Source: CAMDMI01 sp036759185 (GTDB lineage Bacteria > Bacteroidota > Bacteroidia > Cytophagales > Flexibacteraceae). Taken from it: a stretch of 9,940 nt of DNA. The stretch lies in NCBI GenBank assembly GCA_036759185.1, contig DAIOVD010000155.1:1-9940 (forward strand), read 5' to 3'. Shown here in pieces: positions 1-6,520 of this stretch. Numbering within the stretch: position 1 is the stretch's first letter; each line of letters begins with the position of its first letter. The position numbers were made by a program, and so were the translations under genes. The notes under the pieces were generated by a model that ran no database searches, was not told where the DNA came from, and worked only from the letters and a program-made list of their open reading frames with translations.

Positions 1-701
1 CACATTTCCTGATTCCGCAACACATCGACATAATGCGCCAGGTTTTCCTCCGGCTTTGAGTAAATGATGCCTTTGCTGTAGTTGGGAGACTGCCTTAACG
101 GAACCAACGGATCCGTGTATCCCAGAAAACCGATTTTTATTCCGTTGATGGTCCAGATATGGTAAGGCGGAAAAATCAGTTCTCCTTTCTGACCATTTCC
201 CAAATCATGAAACATGTTGGCACAAACCTTCGGGGCTTGTAAGCTACCCAACAACGTTTGCATGGCTTTTTTGTAGTAAATCACTTCCCAGTTTCCCGGA
301 AGATACAAGTCGTAACCCAGGGCATCGAGCAAAGGTGTCATGGCTTTTCCGGTGGTTTTTACCGACAATTCACTGCCCTGAAACATATCGCCGGTGTCAA
401 TCAGAAACGAGGGAACCGGTTTTTTCCTTTCCATTTTCAGCCAGGTGGCCAGATGCGCATACCCACCCGTTTTCCGGAACACCATTTTGTTGTTTTCCCA
501 GAACAATTCATCGTGGGGATGAATCTGGCAATGCACATCCGTCGTTTGAAGAATCGAAACTTCGAAACTTCCTTTTGATGAACCGGTCGTTTTAGTGGCT
601 TTTGCTTCCGAAATTTCTCCCAGCAGGGGAGTCGTAGCCAGTACGCTGGTTCCACCAATGGCGCCCAGGTTTTTGATGAAAGTTCTTCGGTTGGCGCTCA
701 T
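1..701 (-). CDS. SoxB-like metallophosphatase / 5'-nucleotidase family protein, Tat-exported (partial, C-terminus off the window)
   Basis: The 233 visible N-terminal residues begin at the ATG at 701-699 and run off the window edge without a stop. Residues 4-10 (NRRTFIK) followed by a hydrophobic Gly/Ala-rich stretch form a twin-arginine export signal, so the enzyme should act in the periplasm. Calcineurin-type metal motifs are present: D55-x-H57 (TTDVHCQ), GD at 104-105 (DTGDMFQGS) and GNWE at 136-139. The Trp where nucleotidases have His (GNHE) matches SoxB, which has GHWE, while the Asn is nucleotidase-like. SoxB is known to be the dimanganese sulfate thiohydrolase that frees sulfate from SoxY-bound sulfur. 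Here the partner SoxYZ is not visible. The gene starts 6 bp after the cytochrome stop with no clear ribosome binding site, which suggests translational coupling at the end of a sulfur operon. It could instead be a general 5'-nucleotidase; family membership is firm and the substrate is inferred. Confidence 0.85.
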   Translation of the reverse strand, partial: MSANRRTFIKNLGAIGGTSVLATTPLLGEISEAKATKTTGSSKGSFEVSILQTTDVHCQIHPHDELFWENNKMVFRKTGGYAHLATWLKMERKKPVPSFLIDTGDMFQGSELSVKTTGKAMTPLLDALGYDLYLPGNWEVIYYKKAMQTLLGSLQAPKVCANMFHDLGNGQKGELIFPPYHIWTINGIKIGFLGYTDPLVPLRQSPNYSKGIIYSKPEENLAHYVDVLRNQEM

Positions 702-707
702 GAATGG

Positions 708-1802
708 TCAGACGGTTGGTATTTTTGTTTGATTTTGTTTTTCTTTTTCAACCCTTTTCTTGGCTTCCAGAATGGGCTTGAAAGGGCCAAACTTATGCTG
801 ATTTTCATTGAATCCGTCTGAAAACGGACCAAACGGATGGTCAAATGGCTTTTCTGAAATCTTTGGCCAGTCCTGGCTCAGGTCTTTTTTGGGATGTTCC
901 TGTGAGTTCACAAAGGCGGCAATGTCCCAGGCTTCCTCATCACTGAGTTGAGCGGATTCATGTGTTGAACCGAGTGGCATATTGTATTTGACATACCGGG
1001 CGAAATTGGAAATCCGGTAAAGTCCGGCGCCTACATTGTAACTGTTCGGTCCCCATAAAGGTGGATACACAAATGTTCCGTTTGCCGGGTTCACTTGCCC
1101 TCCACCGTTTTTCGAGTGGCATACCTGGCATTTCTCCAGATAGATCGCTTTTCCCTTTACCGGATCGCAGGCTCTGTCTAAATACGAAATGTCCTTCAGC
1201 CCTGAACCTTCTGGTTTTTTGCCTTTTTGAACATCTTTACCAAGCCATCGGATGTAATGCGAAATGGCCTGCATTTCTTTGGAATTGGTGTCCAGTGCCT
1301 TGCCGTTCAAACTCCGATCAAAACAATCGTTCACCCTTTTGTAAATGTTTTCACTCTTTCCGCTTCGGGCTCTGTATTTGGGGTACGTGGAGGCGACGGC
1401 ACTGTAGTTGTTCCCAAAAATCCGGGTACCTGCATCCAGGTGGCAGTTCTGACAATTCATGCCATTGGTAGACAGAGCAGCTACTTTTCCTTTGGGTCCG
1501 AAATAGAGTGCGGTGTTTGCGATGATGTCTTTCCCATACAAAATCTGATCTTTTTCCGGATTCCCATCCAATGTGGATTCTGCCGGTGGCAACCAGAAAT
1601 TCGTCTTTGGCTTAACTGGTTCGGCTTTGGGGCTCACAGTTTCTGCCGCAATTTCGCCGGAATCCGGGGAACGATGGATTTGATACAGGTAATACACGCA
1701 AAACCCAACCAGGAACAAAATCCAGGTAGCAAGAATCCCGATGGTTGTTTCAAGAGCCTTTACAATGGCTTTCTTTTGCTCAGTATTCAGGTTCCGGATC
1801 AT
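708..1802 (-). CDS. Membrane-anchored diheme cytochrome c, thiosulfate dehydrogenase (TsdA)-like
   Basis: This 364-residue protein has one N-terminal membrane helix (about residues 20-40), a Pro/Lys-rich linker, then two class I cytochrome c domains on the outside of the membrane. Heme attachment sites are CQNCH at 117-121 and CQVCH at 225-229. Cys160 in the motif NDCFDRSLNG lies 39 residues after the first heme His and matches the unusual Cys distal ligand of heme 1 in TsdA. Met275 in YNMPLG lies 46 residues after the second heme His and is the likely ligand of heme 2. TsdA joins two thiosulfates to tetrathionate, or runs in reverse, and passes electrons to cytochromes. The membrane anchor differs from soluble periplasmic TsdA and suggests direct delivery to the respiratory chain. 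It lies between the YeeE/YedE transporter genes and the SoxB-like gene, 12 and 6 bp away. Direction and substrate are inferred; SoxA-like or tetrathionate reductase activity remains possible. Confidence 0.85.
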   Translation of the reverse strand: MIRNLNTEQKKAIVKALETTIGILATWILFLVGFCVYYLYQIHRSPDSGEIAAETVSPKAEPVKPKTNFWLPPAESTLDGNPEKDQILYGKDIIANTALYFGPKGKVAALSTNGMNCQNCHLDAGTRIFGNNYSAVASTYPKYRARSGKSENIYKRVNDCFDRSLNGKALDTNSKEMQAISHYIRWLGKDVQKGKKPEGSGLKDISYLDRACDPVKGKAIYLEKCQVCHSKNGGGQVNPANGTFVYPPLWGPNSYNVGAGLYRISNFARYVKYNMPLGSTHESAQLSDEEAWDIAAFVNSQEHPKKDLSQDWPKISEKPFDHPFGPFSDGFNENQHKFGPFKPILEAKKRVEKEKQNQTKIPTV

Positions 1803-1814
1803 GATGAATAAACC

Positions 1815-2228
1815 CTAGTGTGGGAGATGGTCTTTGATCAATCCATAAAACAACGTTCCCACTGTCGCAAAAAGGAAAACCACAGCCAGACTCAGATAGC
1901 CATATCCGATACTGACCACCATGGGTCCGGGACAAGCCCCTGAAAGTGCCCAGCCCAATCCAAACAGAGTTCCTCCGATCAGGTAGCGAACCACAGATTT
2001 TTCTTTTGGGTGAAACAGAATGGGATTTCCTTCCACATCCCGGATTTGAAACTTCTTAATGATCGCCACACCAATGACGCCCAAAACCACGGCAGTGCCG
2101 ATGATCCCATACATATGAAAAGCCTGAAACCGAAACATTTCCTGAATACGATACCAGGAAAAAGCTTCTGATTTGGCCATTACAATACCGAACAAAACGC
2201 CAACCAGGAGAAACTTAATAAACTTCAT
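1815..2228 (-). CDS. YeeE/YedE (DUF6691)-type membrane protein, C-terminal half of a split thiosulfate-type transporter
   Basis: This 137-residue protein has about four hydrophobic helices (roughly residues 3-19, 38-57, 82-97 and 108-132). The signature GGTLFGLGWALSGACPGP at 85-102 holds the family's conserved Cys (Cys99), which in YeeE/TsuA-type transporters lies in the thiosulfate path. In the single-chain E. coli-type protein both halves are fused. Here this half and the 185-residue protein encoded just upstream are separate genes, a common Bacteroidota and proteobacterial (PmpA/PmpB-like) arrangement. The start ATG lies 6 bp after the stop of that partner, with AGG overlapping the partner's TAG stop, so the two are probably translated together. 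The predicted role is movement of thiosulfate or another sulfur species across the inner membrane. The family call is strong and the exact substrate is inferred from the operon. Confidence 0.87.
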   Translation of the reverse strand: MKFIKFLLVGVLFGIVMAKSEAFSWYRIQEMFRFQAFHMYGIIGTAVVLGVIGVAIIKKFQIRDVEGNPILFHPKEKSVVRYLIGGTLFGLGWALSGACPGPMVVSIGYGYLSLAVVFLFATVGTLFYGLIKDHLPH

Positions 2229-2234
2229 AAATGC

Positions 2235-2792
2235 CTAAAAAATAAGGGGATAAATAAGCCAGGTCATAATGAGCCCGCCTGAGAAAAAGCCAACTACGGC
2301 GATCATGGACGGAACCTGCAAATCAGAAATTCCGCTGATGGCGTGGCCGGAAGTACATCCGCCGGCATACCGGGAACCCAGGCCGACTAAAAAGCCGCCA
2401 ATGGCCAGCATGGAAAATCCTTTCATGGTAAACATCGCTTCCAGACTGAAAAGTTCATCCGGTTGCACAGAAACGGGTTTGCTAAATCCAAGTGCCTGTA
2501 AATCACGAATGGTGGCTTCTGAAATCTGGACCGCTTCTCCTGTCGAGAGAAATTCCTTTGAAATAAAACCACCAATGATGGCACCAGCCAGAAAGACCAG
2601 GTTCCAGACCTGTGTTTTCCAGTTGAAGTCGAAAAATTTGGAAATACTCCCTGCTCCACTCATGGCACAAATGGTGCGCAGATTGGACGAAAATCCAAAG
2701 GACTTTCCAAAAAACAGAAGCAGAAACATAATGGCCGAAATCACAGTTCCGGAGACCCACCACGACCAGGGCTGGCTGATAAATTCAATCAT
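2235..2792 (-). CDS. YeeE/YedE family membrane protein, N-terminal half of a split thiosulfate-type transporter
   Basis: This 185-residue protein has helices at about residues 12-32, 62-78, 125-141 and 160-182. The family signature GLGSRYAGGCTSGHAISG at 137-154 contains the conserved Cys146, with a second Cys at 42. The family (PF04143) includes the thiosulfate importer TsuA of E. coli and related selenium and sulfur transporters, in which conserved cysteines hand thiosulfate through the membrane. It pairs with the 137-residue half encoded 6 bp downstream and follows the universal stress protein gene by 11 bp. Within this operon it could import thiosulfate for use in the cell or release thiosulfate made inside by the rhodaneses. 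The direction of transport cannot be read from sequence. Confidence 0.88.
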   Translation of the reverse strand: MIEFISQPWSWWVSGTVISAIMFLLLFFGKSFGFSSNLRTICAMSGAGSISKFFDFNWKTQVWNLVFLAGAIIGGFISKEFLSTGEAVQISEATIRDLQALGFSKPVSVQPDELFSLEAMFTMKGFSMLAIGGFLVGLGSRYAGGCTSGHAISGISDLQVPSMIAVVGFFSGGLIMTWLIYPLIF

Positions 2793-2803
2793 GAATGAGT
2801 AGT

Positions 2804-3640
2804 TTAAGAGTTTATGTGAAACGAAATGATAGGTTTAAACAAATGGTTGATAAGCTTTTCCGTAGCACTGTGGTGAAGCAGTCTTGGTTTTCCATGCGTT
2901 CCAATGCAGATGATATCCATATTCATCATCTGGTTAAAATGGATGACACCATTTTCCACATCAGTATCTTTCAGCAAATGACGTTCGTAATTTGTGATCC
3001 CGTTCATGGCAGCAAAGTTTTTGGCATTGAACTCAAATTCTTCCCGTTGTGTCTCCAGATTTCCGGTAGCAATCTGAAGGAAGTGAAGCTTACAGCCAAA
3101 TGCTTCTGTCACAATTTTCAGCAATTGTAGGTCCAGAACTTCCGGCTTATGAAAATCATGAACCAGCAGTACATTTTCAATCTGAAGGTCCGAGCGGTCA
3201 CACATTAAAGACAGGACTGGAATCCGGGACTTCCGTGCAATCATTTGCGTTTCCGTTCCGGAGAGCTTTTCTTTCAAACCCCAGGCGCCTTTTGTTCCCA
3301 TCACAATCAGGTCAACATTGGCTTTTTCACTGAAATCCAGAATGCCTTCAGTGGTTTTACCCAGGCGGATATGTGTGGTCACTTCTTCGCCATACTGACT
3401 GGTCAAACTGTTCATTTGTCTCACGGCAATGTCACGCTGCCTTTCCACGTACCGCACGTCGATTTCACCGCAGGTTTGAATGTGTCCGTTATCATCCATA
3501 GAAACGGTATCCGGCACATTCATGATGTGGAGGAAATGAACCTCCATTGGCAATTTTTCCTCCAGTCTTTTCACCATCAGGTAGGCATATTCTGCCTGCA
3601 CGGAAAAGTCGGTCGGAATCAGAACTTTCAATTTTTTCAT
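2804..3640 (-). CDS. Tandem-domain universal stress protein (UspA family)
   Basis: This 278-residue cytoplasmic protein is made of two Usp folds, roughly residues 1-147 and 153-278. The first begins KKLKVLIPTDFS and ends with a full ATP-binding motif G-2x-G-9x-GT (Gly115, Gly118, Gly128, Thr129). The second has GTHG at 247-250 but a Thr where the last Gly should be, so nucleotide binding there may be weakened. The start chosen is the ATG at 3640-3638: AAGGA lies just before it and overlaps the stop of the preceding rhodanese gene. An in-frame ATG 30 bp further upstream would overlap that gene and is less likely. The gene sits inside the sulfur operon, between the rhodanese lipoprotein and the transporter genes. 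Usp proteins of this kind often accompany sulfide and redox genes in Bacteroidota, but no specific biochemical role can be read here. Confidence 0.9.
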   Translation of the reverse strand: MKKLKVLIPTDFSVQAEYAYLMVKRLEEKLPMEVHFLHIMNVPDTVSMDDNGHIQTCGEIDVRYVERQRDIAVRQMNSLTSQYGEEVTTHIRLGKTTEGILDFSEKANVDLIVMGTKGAWGLKEKLSGTETQMIARKSRIPVLSLMCDRSDLQIENVLLVHDFHKPEVLDLQLLKIVTEAFGCKLHFLQIATGNLETQREEFEFNAKNFAAMNGITNYERHLLKDTDVENGVIHFNQMMNMDIICIGTHGKPRLLHHSATEKLINHLFKPIISFHINS

Positions 3641-3644
3641 GTCC

Positions 3645-3995
3645 TTATAATTGATTTTCAGCGTCGTCACGGACCTGTTCCCAGGTACCGCCGTTGATGA
3701 TATTGGTTACTCCGGCTTGTTCAAGCAGGCTTTTGGCCTGGGTACTTCGGCTTCCACTCCGGCAAAAAACCACAATTTGCTTTTTACCCTGAAACTCGGC
3801 GATGCGGTGGTCAATTTCCTGAAGAGGAATATTCACTGCTCCCGGAACCGAACCTTCAGCAAATTCATCCGGTGATCGCACATCCACCAGAAATGCCGTT
3901 TTGTAATCCACTTTTTCTTTCTCTGTCTGCGGGTTGCATGCAGAGACGAGGGAAAGCAATCCAAAAAGGGAAATGAAGGTGGTGAATCGTATCAT
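3645..3995 (-). CDS. Rhodanese-domain lipoprotein (periplasmic or outer-membrane-facing sulfurtransferase)
   Basis: This 116-residue protein has an N-terminal hydrophobic signal ending in the lipobox LVSAC, with Cys20 as the lipidated residue. A single rhodanese domain follows (about 30-112). The active-site loop is CRSGSRS with catalytic Cys78, and the domain has the usual DVRSPDEF and GAVNIPL motifs. Rhodaneses carry sulfane sulfur as a persulfide on the catalytic Cys and pass it to acceptors such as cyanide, sulfite or thiols. Lipid anchoring places this one outside the inner membrane, where it could take sulfur from SQR products or thiosulfate. It lies 12 bp after a cytoplasmic rhodanese with a very similar core, so the pair probably arose by duplication. 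A weak GGAAA precedes the ATG. The stop overlaps the ribosome binding site of the downstream usp gene. Confidence 0.92.
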   Translation of the reverse strand: MIRFTTFISLFGLLSLVSACNPQTEKEKVDYKTAFLVDVRSPDEFAEGSVPGAVNIPLQEIDHRIAEFQGKKQIVVFCRSGSRSTQAKSLLEQAGVTNIINGGTWEQVRDDAENQL

Positions 3996-4007
3996 GGTTT
4001 CCAGTTG

Positions 4008-4322
4008 TTATTTCTTTAAGGCAGCCACTTCATTCCAGGTGCCGCCGTTGGTTACGTTTTTGAATCCCTTCTCCTCCAGAATGCGTTTTGCCTGGCCTGA
4101 ACGATTCCCGCTTCGGCAGAAAACGACAATGTTCTTTTTGCCTTCAAATTTTTTGATTTGCTGGGTGATGAAATCCAGTGGAATGTTCACCGCTCCTTTT
4201 GCACTGCCACCGGCAAATTCGCCCGGCGAGCGGACGTCCACCAGAAAGGCACCATCCTGAATCAGGCCGGCCAGTTTTTCATTCGATTGACCACCACCAA
4301 ATAGATTTCCAAAAAATGACAT
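4008..4322 (-). CDS. Single-domain cytoplasmic rhodanese (sulfurtransferase)
   Basis: This 104-residue protein has no signal peptide and is almost entirely one rhodanese domain. Visible motifs are FLVDVRSPGEF, GAVNIPLDF and the active-site loop CRSGNRS with catalytic Cys69, then a GGTW motif near residue 94. Such small rhodaneses act like GlpE or the single-domain partners of SQR, transferring sulfane sulfur between persulfides, sulfite and thiosulfate in the cytoplasm. The start is preceded by an A/T-rich leader without a Shine-Dalgarno sequence, which is common in Bacteroidota. The gene lies 33 bp after the TauE/SafE gene and 12 bp before the rhodanese lipoprotein, with which it shares nearly the same core motifs. 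Its natural acceptor is unknown; sulfite giving thiosulfate is a reasonable inference from the exporter and thiosulfate genes around it. Confidence 0.92.
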   Translation of the reverse strand: MSFFGNLFGGGQSNEKLAGLIQDGAFLVDVRSPGEFAGGSAKGAVNIPLDFITQQIKKFEGKKNIVVFCRSGNRSGQAKRILEEKGFKNVTNGGTWNEVAALKK

Positions 4323-4355
4323 AGTGTGTTGAAATTTAAATTGTTGAGAAATGAA

Positions 4356-5159
4356 TTACAGGATTGTTTCTTTCGCGATGATGTAAAAGCCCATCACAAG
4401 GACAAACCATCCGAACGCAGGTTTGAGTTTTTCGCCGGGTATTCGTTTGGACAGAAGACTACCCACAATGATTCCAGCAACAGCCAGTCCGGAGAACAAT
4501 CCCAGAAAGTTCCAGTCAATCACTTCATCGCCTTTCATATCACCCATAAACCCGATCAGCGATTTAGCTGCAATGATCACCAGGGAAGTTCCAACCGCTT
4601 GTTTCATGGGAAGTTTTGCGAGTAAGACCAGGGCTGGGATAATTAAGAATCCACCACCAGCACCTACTAATCCGGTGACCATTCCCACAATCGCCCCTTC
4701 AGCAAGGATCAACGGGTAGTTAAATGAAACATCGTCTGACGCTTCTTCCGGTCCTTTTTTCTTGGGCTTTTTGATCATAGAGTAGGAAGCAAGCAACATG
4801 ATGACAGCAAAAAGCAGCAGGAGTCCCATCGACTTGGAAACCTCCGTTGTCCCGAACTGAATGATCGGGTTGGGTATCGCAGGAACCAGGTACAGTCTTG
4901 TCAGAAACACACTGATGATGGACGGAATCCCGAACACAATGGCAGTGCGCCAGTGCACATTTCCCAGTTTCATATGAGAGATGGAACCAATCAGACTGGT
5001 AAAGCCCACAATGAAAAGGGAATAGGCGGTAGCCAGAACGGCATCCACCGAAAACAGGTAAACCAGAATGGGCACTGTCAGAATTGAACCTCCGCCTCCA
5101 ATCAATCCCAGTGTGAGGCCCATCAGGATGGCACCTGCAAATCCAAAAACTTCCATCAT
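4356..5159 (-). CDS. TauE/SafE family membrane transporter (sulfite or sulfonate export-like)
   Basis: This 267-residue integral membrane protein has about eight hydrophobic segments in two homologous halves. The internal repeat is clear: GLIGGGGSILTVPILVYL at 18-35 matches GLVGAGGGFLIIPALVLL at 163-180. A charged Lys-rich loop (about 129-145) separates the halves. The TauE/SafE family (PF01925) includes exporters or importers of sulfite, sulfoacetate and other small organic or sulfur anions. Its position straight after SQR and before two rhodaneses argues for sulfite or thiosulfate traffic. The start is the first of two ATGs (5159-5157), with AAGGAA eight bases upstream. A 90-bp gap before it contains its own candidate promoter and a Crp/Fnr-like palindrome, so it may be transcribed alone as well as from the SQR promoter. 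Confidence 0.88.
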   Translation of the reverse strand: MMEVFGFAGAILMGLTLGLIGGGGSILTVPILVYLFSVDAVLATAYSLFIVGFTSLIGSISHMKLGNVHWRTAIVFGIPSIISVFLTRLYLVPAIPNPIIQFGTTEVSKSMGLLLLFAVIMLLASYSMIKKPKKKGPEEASDDVSFNYPLILAEGAIVGMVTGLVGAGGGFLIIPALVLLAKLPMKQAVGTSLVIIAAKSLIGFMGDMKGDEVIDWNFLGLFSGLAVAGIIVGSLLSKRIPGEKLKPAFGWFVLVMGFYIIAKETIL

Positions 5160-5186
5160 ATTTTATGTTCCTTTGAAATCCGGTCG

Positions 5187-5231
5187 CAAAATTGGACCAA
5201 TATGCCAATCTCACCTGTGACAAAGGTTACA
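5187..5231 (-). promoter_or_regulatory. Crp/Fnr-like operator plus -7 box upstream of the TauE/SafE gene
   Basis: On the minus strand TGTAACCTTTGTCACA (5231-5216), an inverted repeat with one mismatch, is followed after exactly 21 bp by CAATTTTG (5194-5187), which resembles the Bacteroidota -7 box TAnnTTTG. The palindrome centre would lie near -41, as in class II Crp/Fnr-type activation. A start site around 5181 would give a leader of about 20 bases before the ATG at 5159. The same layout recurs upstream of the SQR gene. The palindrome and spacing are seen directly; the regulator class is inferred. Confidence 0.6.
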
Positions 5232-5249
5232 CTTGGTTTGGAAAAAATG

Positions 5250-6452
5250 CTAACCCTGCATTTTTCCTCGTAGGATGGCTCCCCAGTACATCCGTGGAAG
5301 TACCTCTTTTTTAAGCTGATACATACTCCATCGTTCTTTACTTTGATCAAAAGGAAAGGTCTCCATCGGTTTGTTGTTATAGTCAAATTCGGCAAGCACC
5401 AGTTTGCCATAGCCTGTAATCAACGGACAGGACGTGTATCCTTCGTATGACCTTGGCATCGGTCTGCCTTCCATCAGTGCCAGCAGGTTGGTAGCCACAG
5501 TTGGAGTTTGTTTGCGGATGGCGGCACCGGTTTTTGATGTGGGAAGTCCGGATGAATCGCCCAATGAAAAGATATTGGAATACCGCACATGTTGCAATGT
5601 GTTTTTGTCGACATCCACCCAGCCAGCGGCATTTGCAAGGGGGCTGTTCTTAATAAAATCAGGTGGGCCTTGCGGAGGTGTCACATGAATCATGTCAAAA
5701 TCAACCCAGGTTTCCACATCTTTATTGTCTTCACCAAAACCAACAAATCGTGCCCGCTTGTTTGGACCATCAATCTCTTCCAGCCTTTGCATAAAATTGA
5801 GTTTGATGTTTCCTCGTTTAACCACGTTGAGCAACGTTTTTTCGTAAACCGGAACTGCAAACAGCTTTGCAGCGCCACTCCAGTATTGGATATCCGCCTT
5901 GTTCAGAATGCCGTGTTTCCGGAAATAATCGGCGGCCAGGTACATAATTTTGTGTGGGGCACCTCCACATTTTACCGGAGTGTGCGGATTATGAAAAATG
6001 GCTTTTCCGCCTTTGAAATTCTGAATGCACTCGAATGTATAGGGCGCCGTTTTGAAACTGTAGTTTGAGCAGACGCCATTTTTTCCTAATGTTTCTTCCA
6101 ATCCCTTTACGGCCGACCAATTGAGTTGTATTCCCGGGCAAACCACCAGGTAGTCATAGGAATAGACATTCCCGTTTTTCGTTTTTACCTCGTTTGAATC
6201 CGGAAGAAATTCATGGGCAAATTCCTTGATCCAGGTTGCTCCTTTTGGAATATAATCGGCTTCATTCTTTTCTGTTTTTGTGATATCAAATGCACCACCG
6301 CCCACCAGGGTCCAGGCAGGTTGGTAATAATGTTTTTCGCTTGGCTCAATGATGGCGATTTTCAGCTTTTTGTTTTTCAATAAAAGAAGAGCCGACAGCG
6401 AAAGGCCTGCATTACCACCGCCGATGACGATGACCTGAAAATGGTTATTCAT
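5250..6452 (-). CDS. sqr: Type II sulfide:quinone oxidoreductase
   Basis: This 400-residue FAD flavoprotein oxidises sulfide to sulfane sulfur and passes electrons to the quinone pool at the inner membrane. The N-terminal FAD-binding motif is GGGNAG at 11-16, and a second FAD contact is GDSSGLP at 298-304. The two redox cysteines are Cys162 in PVKCGGAPHKIMYL and Cys342 in YTSCPLITGY; both contexts closely match the active-site cysteines of human mitochondrial SQOR, which identifies the type II class. HYYQPAWTLVGGG near 41-53 is also typical. The chosen start is the ATG at 6452, five residues before the first beta strand; an in-frame TTG at 6500 would add 16 residues without a sensible signal and would swallow the promoter box. 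It is the first gene of the sulfur cluster. Some relatives act as generic FAD oxidoreductases, but both catalytic cysteines are present here. Confidence 0.93.
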   Translation of the reverse strand: MNNHFQVIVIGGGNAGLSLSALLLLKNKKLKIAIIEPSEKHYYQPAWTLVGGGAFDITKTEKNEADYIPKGATWIKEFAHEFLPDSNEVKTKNGNVYSYDYLVVCPGIQLNWSAVKGLEETLGKNGVCSNYSFKTAPYTFECIQNFKGGKAIFHNPHTPVKCGGAPHKIMYLAADYFRKHGILNKADIQYWSGAAKLFAVPVYEKTLLNVVKRGNIKLNFMQRLEEIDGPNKRARFVGFGEDNKDVETWVDFDMIHVTPPQGPPDFIKNSPLANAAGWVDVDKNTLQHVRYSNIFSLGDSSGLPTSKTGAAIRKQTPTVATNLLALMEGRPMPRSYEGYTSCPLITGYGKLVLAEFDYNNKPMETFPFDQSKERWSMYQLKKEVLPRMYWGAILRGKMQG

Positions 6453-6475
6453 GGTGTTACTTGAATTAGGAAAAT

Positions 6476-6520
6476 CAAAAGTGTATATCCGGCTGACCAA
6501 TCTGTGTAACGAAAGTTACA
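6476..6520 (-). promoter_or_regulatory. Crp/Fnr-like operator plus -7 box upstream of sqr
   Basis: On the minus strand a perfect inverted repeat TGTAACTTTCGTTACA (6520-6505; 6-bp arms, 4-bp spacer) is followed after exactly 21 bp by CACTTTTG (6483-6476), one mismatch from the Bacteroidota -7 box TAnnTTTG. A start site about six bases further on would give a leader of under 20 bases before the ATG at 6452. No good -33 TTTG is found at the normal distance, which fits a promoter that depends on an activator. The arms fit the GTA-N8-TAC class recognised by some Crp/Fnr-family proteins; the identity of the regulator is inferred. Confidence 0.65.

Noticed and set aside
1227..1811. A 194-codon plus-strand open frame over the cytochrome gene
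   Set aside because: It is the antisense shadow of a gene with two exact CxxCH heme motifs and full TsdA-like features; its own translation has no recognisable motif.
2269..2802. A 177-codon plus-strand open frame antisense to the YeeE/YedE gene
   Set aside because: The minus-strand product has the GGCTSGH signature and membrane helices, while the plus-strand product is a Pro/Met-rich sequence without any motif.
3641..3670. Longer usp start at the ATG at 3670
   Set aside because: It would overlap the rhodanese gene by 26 bp and ignore the AAGGA placed correctly before the ATG at 3640.
6453..6500. Extended sqr start at the in-frame TTG at 6500
   Set aside because: The extra 16 residues match no signal, would include the -7 box, and lie upstream of a good ATG placed just before the FAD-binding strand.
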